A program made the position numbers and the translations under genes. 9,576 nucleotides of DNA from Bacteroidales bacterium (GTDB lineage Bacteria; Bacteroidota; Bacteroidia; Bacteroidales; JAOZVK01). A model generated the notes under the pieces. That model had not been told where the DNA came from. It did not search any database and saw only the letters and a list, made by a program, of their open reading frames with translations. Position 1 is the first letter of the stretch. Every line of letters starts with the position of its first letter. The stretch lies in assembly GCA_029938185.1 (NCBI GenBank), contig JAOZVK010000195.1, forward strand, positions 1 to 9,576, in the 5' to 3' direction. Below are positions 1 to 6,463 of the stretch, piece by piece.

Positions 1-30
1 TTTAGAATCACAAAGATAGATATAATCCAC

Positions 31-124
31 TGTTTTTTTGGTATATTTTACATGGTAAACTACAATACTTTGAATATCTGCAGTTTACTTAACTTATTAA
101 ATACAAAAATAGTTTCGGTAGCCA
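31..124 (+). repeat. Degraded left part of the foldback/REP module, third copy
   Basis: The stretch GTTTTTTTGGTATATTTTAC at 32-51 resembles the core start GTTTTTTTGTTATTTTAC of the foldback element at 6695-6712. TACAAAA at 102-108 followed by TTTCGG at 113-118 matches the spacer at 7905-7920. A REP-like repeat then begins at 125, in the same order and orientation as in the two better copies. GTAAACT (55-61) and AGTTTAC (82-88) could form a hairpin. The copy is worn and cut by the window edge, and homology is judged by eye in AT-rich sequence. Confidence 0.35.
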
Positions 125-160
125 GAATGCGTAAGACGCATTAAATAGGTCGAAGACCTT
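125..160 (+). repeat. REP-like double-hairpin repeat, copy 1
   Basis: Two small hairpins lie in tandem: AATGCGT-aag-ACGCATT (126-142) and AGGTC-gaa-GACCT (147-159), followed by a T run on the plus strand. The same unit recurs at 6894-6927, 7964-7997 and, reversed, at 9497-9529, with a partial reversed copy at 4349-4374. This copy overlaps the 3' end of the O-antigen ligase gene: read on the minus strand it encodes the final residues GLRPI and the TAA stop. The hairpin plus T6 could act as a terminator for plus-strand transcription. Confidence 0.8.
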
Positions 161-1703
161 TTTTGAAAGTAAACATTATTAGAGAATAAAATATTGAAAA
201 AATAGTAGCTCCCGATTGAGTTTCGATTGTGTCTTCGGTTAGCATCGAAAATGATAATATTATTAATACAATTATTGTAAAATATGTATCCCTGTTGGTT
301 CTTATAATAATAGGATATATATATGCAAATATTATAATTAAAAATCCAATTATTCCAAATGTAATAATAAATGTTATATATTGATTATGAGTTCTTAATC
401 TCCATTTGTCATTTATTATAGATTTATTTTTTGAATATTTTATATTGTATTCTTTCTGAACATCACCAGTTCCTACACCAAACAAAAAATTTTCTTTTAT
501 AATACTAAAACCTATTTTTAGAAACTCTAATCTTTGTGTTTTTGAATGTCCACTTGGATTATATAATTTTATATAAATATCAAACTCCCATAAAATTTTG
601 TAGATATATGAATACAAGCTATATTTTTTTTCAAAAATATGATTAGCCAATCCATTTTCAATATTAATTATATCTTTTTTGTTTAGTTTTCTTACTCCTT
701 GAGCGTCTTTTTTGTATGATTTTGATGTCAAATATCTTATTAATGTATATTTAACTTCATTATATTTCTTGTTTTTACTAACTAAATTCCATTCATATTT
801 CAACTCTTTTTCGCATAAATATAAACCAATATACTTTTTATTTTCAATAATGAGCTTAGTTGTATCATGTATGTATAGATTTTTTTTAGCTGTATATTTT
901 GGTAATTTTGAGGTGTTTGGCATTTTATGGTTAAATTCAGTTGTGTATATATTAATTAAATACAACAAAACCAAAAGCGGAAATATAAGTGAAGCACTTG
1001 CTAGTATTATTTTTAGGTATTTATAATTTTTTAAGAAATAGAATAATGAGAAGTAGCTTAGAATTACAAATATTACCAAACCAGTTAGAGATTGCAATAC
1101 ATATAAAAACAATAATTGGATTACAAAAACTACCAAAAGTGTTATTTTTTCGAGCTTATTTTTTTTATTTTTAATGAAAAAATATAAACATACAAAAAAA
1201 GAAATATTAACTAATAATGCAAAACGTATATGAGAAATTCGCCCCGAAAAATTGATAGCTTCATTAATCTTTATATAATCTGATTGAGCAAAAACGTAGG
1301 AACTAATTATTATTTTAACTAATACTGATAATGTAAGAAATATGAATATAATCTTTAATTCTTTTAAATTTAATTTATTAGAAGTACTAAGGATAATTGG
1401 AATTATCAATAAAGGTAGTTTTATTTTTATATCATTCAGTGCATATTCAAAATCGGATGTGTGAATAAGTCCAAATAGATGAATTATAAAAATAATAGTA
1501 AAAATAACTGCTCCAGTTTCAATTTTTTTGATTTTTGAGATTATATTTTTGTCAAAAATCCAAAACAAAAAAAAGCAAATTTCAAAAAAAGAGATTAAAA
1601 AAGGAGAAAATGGAATTGTTGAAATTATCAGGATAATTAGTAATTTATTTATAAATACCCTTTGTGAATTATCTAATGTCTTCAAGTTATTTAATTTTCT
1701 CAT
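141..1703 (-). CDS. O-antigen ligase / Wzy-like polytopic membrane protein
   Basis: This 520-residue, very hydrophobic protein matches the O-antigen ligase/polymerase (Wzy_C) family, which joins or polymerises undecaprenyl-linked glycans on the periplasmic face of the inner membrane. I see about ten or eleven membrane segments, for example near residues 20-50, 64-81, 95-106, 117-138, 160-177, 187-223, 230-253 and 443-467. A long hydrophilic loop covers roughly 254-405. Family-like signatures are SGRISHIRFAL (153-163), LFGVGTGD (407-414), RTHNQY (437-442, with the His expected in the active loop) and LTEDTIETQSG near 488-498. The start overlaps the upstream hydrolase by 17 bases, which suggests translational coupling. 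The last residues, about 516-520, and the stop come from a REP-like repeat, so the native C-terminus was probably slightly different. WaaL-type ligase and Wzy-type polymerase cannot be separated by sequence alone. Confidence 0.85.
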   Translation of the reverse strand: MRKLNNLKTLDNSQRVFINKLLIILIISTIPFSPFLISFFEICFFLFWIFDKNIISKIKKIETGAVIFTIIFIIHLFGLIHTSDFEYALNDIKIKLPLLIIPIILSTSNKLNLKELKIIFIFLTLSVLVKIIISSYVFAQSDYIKINEAINFSGRISHIRFALLVNISFFVCLYFFIKNKKNKLEKITLLVVFVIQLLFLYVLQSLTGLVIFVILSYFSLFYFLKNYKYLKIILASASLIFPLLVLLYLINIYTTEFNHKMPNTSKLPKYTAKKNLYIHDTTKLIIENKKYIGLYLCEKELKYEWNLVSKNKKYNEVKYTLIRYLTSKSYKKDAQGVRKLNKKDIINIENGLANHIFEKKYSLYSYIYKILWEFDIYIKLYNPSGHSKTQRLEFLKIGFSIIKENFLFGVGTGDVQKEYNIKYSKNKSIINDKWRLRTHNQYITFIITFGIIGFLIIIFAYIYPIIIRTNRDTYFTIIVLIILSFSMLTEDTIETQSGATIFSIFYSLIMFTFKKGLRPI

Positions 1704-2490
1704 AAGCGATTCTTCTTCTTATTTTTCGCAAATAAGGCGAAAAAGAAGAAATTAATTTTAGAACTTTAAATATCCCTTGAGGTTTTATACCAATGTCAGC
1801 AACTAAACTTTTAAATACATTTTTTTCTTTATTATTGTCACATTCGCTACCATGAGCCATGTAGATTTTATCAATATCCAATGTTGCTAAATGATTTAGG
1901 GACTCTTCAATCATAGACGGAATAGTTATAGGAAAAGGAAGAACACATTTTTTATTAACAATCACAATTAAATCTCCAACATATATTATTTTGTATTTTT
2001 TATTATACAATGATATATCATGCAATGTGTGTCCTGGATTATATATAACCTCCCAGTCATCAAAAAAAGGAAGTTTGTTACTATTTTTCAATTTATAATT
2101 TGGCTTTACTTTAGGACTATACCAAAACCTTTTATATTTGCTTTTTATCCTAATAGCCACATACCAAGCCATTAACATATCAACTATATGCTGGATTCTT
2201 CCACCAACACCAGCATACCAATTATCAATTTTATAATATGCTGCTATTGGAATATTGTATTTTTTTCGTAGAGCTTGCACCCCTCCTGCATGGTCTGGGT
2301 GAATATGTGAAACTACTACTAATTTTACATCTGATATATTTCTTTTTAATGTTTTAGTTATAAAATGCTTATACCTAATAGTATCGCTTCTGCTACCACC
2401 GTCAAGAATCAATATCTTATCTTTATATTCTACAACAAAATTTGTTTGAATATGTCCTCTAAATTGATGTATTTTGAAATCTTTGTTCAT
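1687..2490 (-). CDS. Metallo-beta-lactamase-fold hydrolase
   Basis: This 267-residue soluble protein has the full MBL-fold metal signature: SHIHPDH (H62, H64, D66, H67), PGHT (H154), GDL (D173) and AHG (H213). A conserved early aspartate lies in LILDGG (D30). A two-metal hydrolase with intact ligands is therefore expected. The substrate cannot be read from sequence; the family includes glyoxalase II-like, lactonase-like and nucleic-acid enzymes. There is no signal peptide, so it should be cytoplasmic. The C-terminus (about 225-267) is basic, with an RKIRRRIAYEK stretch. It is the first gene of a unit with the O-antigen ligase, whose ATG lies inside this gene's last codons. The ATG at 2490 is preceded by a 16-base palindrome, TTTTTATTAATAAAAA (2495-2510), and a MITE-like insertion begins 41 bases upstream. 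Confidence 0.9.
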   Translation of the reverse strand: MNKDFKIHQFRGHIQTNFVVEYKDKILILDGGSRSDTIRYKHFITKTLKRNISDVKLVVVSHIHPDHAGGVQALRKKYNIPIAAYYKIDNWYAGVGGRIQHIVDMLMAWYVAIRIKSKYKRFWYSPKVKPNYKLKNSNKLPFFDDWEVIYNPGHTLHDISLYNKKYKIIYVGDLIVIVNKKCVLPFPITIPSMIEESLNHLATLDIDKIYMAHGSECDNNKEKNVFKSLVADIGIKPQGIFKVLKLISSFSPYLRKIRRRIAYEKIK

Positions 2491-2563
2491 ATTATTTTTA
2501 TTAATAAAAATGCCTAAGCTGAATAATTCAGGCTACCAGTTTTAAGTTAGCTGCTTTTTAACC

Positions 2564-2605
2564 GCAAAGTTACACAAAGTTTGACACAAAGTTTGACGCA
2601 AAGTT
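2564..2605. repeat. CAAAGTT direct repeats inside the MITE
   Basis: Four CAAAGTT units occur in 42 bases; the inner ones form the 12-base period ACAAAGTTTGAC. Read on the minus strand they give repeated AACTTTG, which resembles the downstream part of the Bacteroidota promoter consensus TAnnTTTG. They are found only in this member of the MITE family. Confidence 0.7.
2565..2572 (-). promoter_or_regulatory. Candidate -7 promoter element TAACTTTG carried by the MITE
   Basis: Read on the minus strand this is TAACTTTG, an exact match to the Bacteroidota -7 consensus TAnnTTTG. It points toward the MBL hydrolase gene, about 75 bases before its ATG. A TTTG element at the usual spacing of about 19-21 bases is not clear; the direct repeats place TTTG about 14 or 26 bases upstream. 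It is therefore a candidate only. Confidence 0.3.
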
Positions 2606-2680
2606 TTGCTAATCTTTACTTTAATTTTATGATTAAAACTACTTGAAAAACAAGACTGTCCAACTTCTGACGGGTAGCCA

Positions 2681-2719
2681 TAATTCATAAATTTTCTCAT
2701 AAGCAAAATTTATGAATTA
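2681..2719 (-). terminator. AT-only hairpin downstream of the carboxyltransferase gene
   Basis: TAATTCATAAATTTT (2681-2695) and AAAATTTATGAATTA (2705-2719) form a perfect 15-bp stem around the 9-base loop CTCATAAGC. It lies about 30 bases past the stop of the minus-strand carboxyltransferase gene, the right place for a terminator. The stem has almost no GC and lacks a clean T run, so termination strength is doubtful. The outer arm contains the right-hand MITE target duplication, so the hairpin predates the insertion. Confidence 0.35.
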
Positions 2720-2748
2720 ATTAGGCAATAGTACAAAGACCATATTTT

Positions 2749-4296
2749 TTATAAAGGAATATTACCATGTTTCTTTTTAGGCAAATTATCTACTTTATTT
2801 TCAAGCATTTTATAAGCTCTTATTAAACGTTCTCTTGTTTGTTGAGGTTTTATTACTTCATCAATATAGCCTCTTGATGCAGCTATATATGGATTTGTAA
2901 ATAAATTTTGATATTCATTTATTTTTTCTTCAAGTTTTGCATCTTTATTATCCGAACTCATTATTTCTTTTTTGAAAATAATTTCAGATGCACCTTTAGC
3001 TCCCATAACTGCAATTTCGGCAGTTGGCCAAGCAAAATTAAGGTCTGCGCCAATATGTTTAGAGTTCATAACATCGTATGCTCCTCCGTAAGCCTTTCTG
3101 GTTATAACTGTTATGCGAGGAACTGTGGCTTCCGAAAAAGCATATAATAATTTAGCACCATTAGTAATTATAGCATTCCATTCTTGGTCGGTTCCTGGCA
3201 AAAATCCTGGCACATCTTCCAAAACCAATAAGGGGATATTAAAAGCATCGCAAAACCTTACAAATCTTGCAGCTTTTTTCGATGAATTAATATCTAATAC
3301 TCCTGCCAAAAATGCAGGTTGATTTGCTATAATACCAATACTTTTTCCGGCTAATCTGGCAAAACCAACTATTATATTTTCAGCATATTGCTTGTGAACT
3401 TCAAAAAAACTGTCATTATCAACAATTTCATTTATTACACCATGCATATCATATGGTGTATTAGGATTTTCGGGAATAATATCGTCAAGTTTTTCTCGAA
3501 TTTCATTTTCACCATTATATTTGTATGCGATAGGAATTTCTTCGCAATTTTGAGGTATATATGAAAGTAGTTTTTTTACATGAGCTATAGCATCAATATC
3601 GTTTTTTGCCGAAAAATGAGCAATACCCGATTTGCTCGAATGTGTATTTGCACCACCAAGCTCTTCGGAACTAACCTCTTCGTGAGTTACTGTTTTTACA
3701 ACATTAGGACCTGTAACAAACATATATGAAGTGTTTTCAACCATAATATTAAAATCTGTAATAGCAGGCGAATATACTGCACCACCAGCACAAGGACCCA
3801 TAATTGCCGAAATCTGAGGAACAACTCCAGATGCTAAAGTGTTTCTATAAAAAATATCGGCATAGCCTGCAAGCGATACTACTCCTTCTTGTATTCTTGC
3901 TCCACCCGAATCGTTTAAGCCAATCAAAGGTGCTCCATTTTTTAAAGCAAGTTCCATTATTTTTACTATTTTTTCGGCATAAGCTTCAGCTAATGAGCCT
4001 CCAAATATTGTAAAATCTTGCGAAAATACATATACAAGTCTTCCTTCTATTGTTCCAAAACCTGTAACAACTCCATCGCCTAATATCACTTTTTTGTCTA
4101 AACCAAAATCACTCGAACGATGAGTTACAAACATACCAAGCTCTTGAAATGAGTTTTTGTCTAACAATATATTTATTCGTTCTCTTGCTGTTAATTTTCC
4201 TTTTGAATGCTGACTATCAATTCTCTTTTGTCCTCCACCTATCAAAGCATCATCTATTTTTTTTTCTAATATTTTTGTTTTATCTTTTTTAGTCAT
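2749..4296 (-). CDS. mmdA: Acyl-CoA carboxylase carboxyltransferase subunit (methylmalonyl-CoA decarboxylase alpha / propionyl-CoA carboxylase beta)
   Basis: This 515-residue protein is full length for the MmdA/PccB family, which moves the carboxyl group between biotin and propionyl-CoA/methylmalonyl-CoA. The N-terminal half has KGKLTARERI (32-41), GGARIQEG (131-138) and GPCAGGAVYSPA (167-178), the glycine-rich acyl-CoA/oxyanion regions. The C-terminal half has DVPGFLPGTDQE (361-372), TRKAYGGAYDVM (399-410) and AWPTAEIAVMGAKGA (422-436). The tail KKKHGNIPL is typical of the family. In anaerobic Bacteroidota it usually serves methylmalonyl-CoA/propionate metabolism in a sodium-pump decarboxylase or an acyl-CoA carboxylase. 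No biotin carrier, biotin carboxylase or membrane subunit is adjacent, so the partners must be encoded elsewhere, and MmdA versus PccB use cannot be decided here. The gene stands alone between two intergenic regions and is the best conserved one in the window. Confidence 0.95.
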   Translation of the reverse strand: MTKKDKTKILEKKIDDALIGGGQKRIDSQHSKGKLTARERINILLDKNSFQELGMFVTHRSSDFGLDKKVILGDGVVTGFGTIEGRLVYVFSQDFTIFGGSLAEAYAEKIVKIMELALKNGAPLIGLNDSGGARIQEGVVSLAGYADIFYRNTLASGVVPQISAIMGPCAGGAVYSPAITDFNIMVENTSYMFVTGPNVVKTVTHEEVSSEELGGANTHSSKSGIAHFSAKNDIDAIAHVKKLLSYIPQNCEEIPIAYKYNGENEIREKLDDIIPENPNTPYDMHGVINEIVDNDSFFEVHKQYAENIIVGFARLAGKSIGIIANQPAFLAGVLDINSSKKAARFVRFCDAFNIPLLVLEDVPGFLPGTDQEWNAIITNGAKLLYAFSEATVPRITVITRKAYGGAYDVMNSKHIGADLNFAWPTAEIAVMGAKGASEIIFKKEIMSSDNKDAKLEEKINEYQNLFTNPYIAASRGYIDEVIKPQQTRERLIRAYKMLENKVDNLPKKKHGNIPL

Positions 4297-4605
4297 AATT
4301 TTTATATTAAATTTGAACTTGTTAATGAATAAAGAAACTAAAATTTTTGACCTATTTAATATTGCTTATGCATTAAAAACGTTTTATAATTAATACTTTT
4401 TCAAGTGTTTAGATAAATTAGTTCAATGAAATTTTTGGCTTTTAAAGTTTATTTACCAATAAATTTAGTTTCACTATTTAATCAGCTTATAATCAAGTAT
4501 TGTAAAAAAAATTATGCACAAGCAATGTAAAAAAGTTCGAAAAAAAACGCACTTTTTTTAAGCAAATTTAATTATTGTATATTGTTTTAACAAATTTAGG
4601 TTTAT
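4297..4605. other. Divergent intergenic region, left part
   Basis: There is no gene here. The region separates the carboxyltransferase (leftward) from the DNA ligase (rightward) and must hold the carboxyltransferase promoter, but I find no convincing TAnnTTTG element in it. It contains a partial REP-like repeat (4349-4374). A hairpin-like segment spans 4529-4558: AAAAAAGT and ACTTTTTT, with partial inner pairing of TCG/CGC, ending in a T run. Sequence from 4375 to 4510 has scattered matches, in order, to the reverse complement of the foldback module (AAAAACGTTTTATA, GTTTATTT, TTCACTATT, ATTGTAAAA), possibly a worn copy. That is weak in such AT-rich sequence. Confidence 0.5.
4349..4374 (-). 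repeat. REP-like repeat, partial reversed copy
   Basis: Read on the minus strand this is AATGCATAAGCAATATTAAA followed by TAGGTC, matching the left two thirds of the unit at 6894-6927. The GAAGACCT hairpin arm has decayed to CAAAAATT. It lies upstream of the carboxyltransferase start, where it falls in that gene's leader or promoter. Confidence 0.65.
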
Positions 4606-4717
4606 CGAGCCTTTTACTTTGCTTGCTCCTGTTTTACCCTTATTGTTATTTGGTCACAAACTGTGTATAAAGGCTCAAGAGTTCGATATCTGTATGCAGA
4701 TAAAGTAAAAAGACTCG
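4606..4717 (+). promoter_or_regulatory. Inverted-repeat leader upstream of the DNA ligase, possible structured RNA
   Basis: CGAGCCTTTTACTTT (4606-4620) is nearly complementary to AAAGTAAAAAGACTCG (4702-4717). The same left arm also has a perfect 8-base complement AAAGGCTC (4669-4676) to GAGCCTTT (4607-4614). The two pairings exclude each other, as in a switching leader. Smaller stems are CACA-aac-TGTG near 4655-4665 and CTG-tatg-CAG near 4690-4699. The block ends about 48 bases before the ligase ATG. It could be an RNA leader, an operator pair or a worn foldback element; I do not recognise a known riboswitch. Confidence 0.35.
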
Positions 4718-4765
4718 AAAAATCTAAACGTTTATAAAAACCCTTTAATTTTAATAAATAAAAAA

Positions 4766-6025
4766 ATGAAAACTTACTTAGAATATCAAGATGAAAAATC
4801 TCAAAAATTTTGGGAAGTAATAATTGACAAAAATACACATACTGTCCGATATGGTAAAATTGGAGCAAGTGGAACAAGCAAAACCAAAGAATTTGCTGAT
4901 GAAGAAAAGGCAACAAAAAGTGCCAACAAATTAATTACTTCAAAAAAGAAAAAAGGATATAAATTACCTGAAGAATCCGAAACTATAGTAAAACAAAAAA
5001 CAGTTGTCACAGAATATAAAACAGAGATTGCATCGGGCGAAACTATTCAAGTGCAAGGTTCGGGAAGTAATATGTATACTATAAAAAATGTAGGAGGAGT
5101 TTACTCATGTTCTTGTCCAGCATGGCGCAATCAATCTAAACCTATTGATTTACGAACATGTAAACACATTATAAAGTTTAGAGGTGTAGATGCAGAAAAA
5201 GAGAGAATTAAAGCTGGTGATAATTTAGTATTTGTTAAAAAAACAGAAAAAAAAGATGGACCTCCATTACTATTAGCTCACAACTGGGAAGAAGGGATTG
5301 ATATTAGTAACTGGCTGATAAGCGAAAAACTTGACGGTGTGAGAGCATACTGGGATGGTAAAAAGTTTATTTCACGACAAGGGAATGAATTTTATGCTCC
5401 AGATTGGTTTACAAAAAATTTACCCGATTTTCCATTAGATGGTGAATTGTGGGGCGGACGAAAACAATTTCAAAAAACAGTTAGTATTGTTAGACGATTT
5501 GATGCTGGTGATGAATGGAAAGAAATTAAATATTTTGTGTTTGATGCTCCCAAAAATAAAGCTGTTTTTGAACAAAGACTTAAAGATATTGAAGAATATT
5601 TTAAAAACAAATCATATCCTTATGTCTCAATATTAGAACACAAAGTATGTAAAAATAATGTTCAAATGTTCGAAGAATTAGATAGAATTATAAACGAAGG
5701 TGGCGAAGGTGTTATGTTGAGACAAGCAGGTTCATTATACGAGCTTGGTCGTTCGTCTACTTTACTGAAACTTAAACGGTTTTATGATGCCGAAGCTAAA
5801 GTTATAAAACATATATCAGGAAAAGGAAAGTACAAGGGAGTATTAGGCTCACTTAGAGTAATTACAACAAATGGAACCGAGTTTTCGGTAGGTACAGGAC
5901 TTTCTGATGCACAAAGAAAAAATCCTCCAAAAATTGGAGCTATTATTACTTATCGCTATCAGGAACTTACAAATGCTGGTGTACCAAGATTTCCAAGTTT
6001 TTTGAGAGAGAAGGCTAAATTATAG
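4766..6025 (+). CDS. ATP-dependent DNA ligase (LigE-like) with N-terminal WGR and SWIM domains
   Basis: The 419 residues fall into three parts. Residues 1-70 form a WGR-type domain (FWEVIID with W16, then VRYGKIG at 27-33), known from PARPs as a DNA-binding module. Residues about 100-140 hold a SWIM zinc finger, C115-x-C117-x14-C132-x-H134. Residues about 165-419 are a compact nucleotidyltransferase plus OB-fold ligase. Motif I is EKLDGVRA with adenylated K188, motif III is LDGELW (224-229), IIIa is YFVFDAP, IV is EGGEGVMLR (311-319) and V is LLKLKR (333-338). The C-terminus ITYRYQELTNAGVPRFPSF is typical of LigE enzymes. LigE proteins usually carry a signal peptide and act in the periplasm; this one has none, so a cytoplasmic repair or recombination role is likelier. 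The ATG follows an A-rich leader (TAATAAATAAAAAA). A MITE-like insertion supplies the last base of its TAG stop. Confidence 0.92.
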   Translation: MKTYLEYQDEKSQKFWEVIIDKNTHTVRYGKIGASGTSKTKEFADEEKATKSANKLITSKKKKGYKLPEESETIVKQKTVVTEYKTEIASGETIQVQGSGSNMYTIKNVGGVYSCSCPAWRNQSKPIDLRTCKHIIKFRGVDAEKERIKAGDNLVFVKKTEKKDGPPLLLAHNWEEGIDISNWLISEKLDGVRAYWDGKKFISRQGNEFYAPDWFTKNLPDFPLDGELWGGRKQFQKTVSIVRRFDAGDEWKEIKYFVFDAPKNKAVFEQRLKDIEEYFKNKSYPYVSILEHKVCKNNVQMFEELDRIINEGGEGVMLRQAGSLYELGRSSTLLKLKRFYDAEAKVIKHISGKGKYKGVLGSLRVITTNGTEFSVGTGLSDAQRKNPPKIGAIITYRYQELTNAGVPRFPSFLREKAKL

Positions 6026-6141
6026 GCTACACGTTTAGTATTGGACATTATTTTATTTTTTTGACAGAATTTACAGGATTGATTTTTATACTGTTACGAA
6101 ATGACTTATAAACAATACAGTACAACTTTACGTGGATAACT
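6025..6141. mobile_element. MITE-like element, second family member, inserted in the ligase stop codon
   Basis: It starts GGCTACACGT and runs in close parallel with the copy at 6464 for about 90 bases, with a few substitutions and one T-run indel. The right end (CAACTTTACGTGGATAAC region) is a worn version of CAACTTCTGACGGGTAGCC. The flanks AAATTATA (6017-6024) and AAATTGTA (6142-6149) match at 7 of 8 positions and fit an aged target duplication. The hairpin ACAGGAT/ATACTGT (6073-6094) has one mismatch. Its first G completes the TAG stop of the ligase gene. Confidence 0.7.
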
Positions 6142-6463
6142 AAATTGTAGGAAGAAAGGAGAGTATTTATTTTTGTTTTTTTCATTGATTCTAATTCTAC
6201 TTTACGAGCTTAAAACTGTTTGATAATTAAACTATTAAATCATTTTTATTAGTATTCCAAATATTTAGTATAATGTATTTAATTGCTTATGCCTTTCAGG
6301 GCATTCTTGCTTATGAATACATTTACACATAGGGTGTTGCCACATTTAATGCTTATGCCTTTTCAAACAAAAAAATTTACTAACGAAATAAAAAAATATT
6401 TTAGGAACTAATAAAAAACTTAAATAAGCTATTTTTGCTCGTATTTTTATAAGACCAGGTTTT
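6142..6463. other. Intergenic stretch without recognisable gene
   Basis: I see no coding frame with protein-like character here. The only structured part is the pair of GCTTATGCC repeats described at 6285-6365. The rest is low-complexity AT-rich sequence. Confidence 0.6.
6285..6365. repeat. Direct GCTTATGCCTTTCA repeats enclosing a small palindromic segment
   Basis: GCTTATGCCTTTCA at 6285-6298 recurs as GCTTATGCCTTTTCA at 6351-6365, with a third variant GCTTATGA at 6309-6316. Between them lie GCCTTTCAGGGC (an imperfect small hairpin) and ATAGGGTGTTGCC. GCTTATGC is the reverse complement of GCATAAGC, the core at the left of the REP-like repeats. The segment looks like an intergenic repeat type common in Bacteroidota genomes, as far as I recall. 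It is non-coding in this window. Confidence 0.55.

Larger units (their letters stand above)
2531..2679. mobile_element. MITE-like element with perfect 8-bp target duplication
   Basis: The ends are imperfect inverted repeats: GGCTACCaGTtttAAGTT at the left against GGCTACCcGTcagAAGTT read inward from the right (14 of 18 matching). The flanks are ATAATTCA at 2523-2530 and ATAATTCA at 2680-2687, a perfect 8-bp target duplication. The right-hand 33 bases (2648-2680, counting one flanking A) are identical to 6548-6580, while the interior differs and holds CAAAGTT direct repeats. At 149 bp with no coding capacity it must be non-autonomous. An 8-bp duplication fits families such as IS1595, ISL3 or IS66, but no transposase is in the window to decide. 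Confidence 0.82.

Noticed and set aside
116..124. CGGTAGCCA resembling the right end of the MITE family
   Set aside because: Only nine bases match, with no inward TIR similarity and no left partner within the window.
712..1174. Plus-strand frames opposite the O-antigen ligase
   Set aside because: They are antisense to a convincing membrane protein; their hydrophobic composition only mirrors the AT-rich gene.
125..4374. Composite transposon bounded by inverted REP-like repeats around the carboxyltransferase and O-antigen genes
   Set aside because: The right copy is partial, no transposase is present, and other copies of the repeat are scattered, so the arrangement is most likely coincidental.
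4643..4671. Sigma70-like TTGTTA-N17-TATAAA upstream of the DNA ligase
   Set aside because: Bacteroidota promoters use a different consensus, and such boxes arise easily by chance in this AT-rich sequence.
4614..4916. Minus-strand reading frame of 100 codons overlapping the ligase start
   Set aside because: It is antisense to the well-supported WGR domain, and its composition (Phe-, Leu- and Tyr-rich) is that of a shadow frame.
6285..6365. CRISPR-like array from the repeated GCTTATGCC words
   Set aside because: There are too few and too uneven repeats, no uniform spacers and no cas genes.
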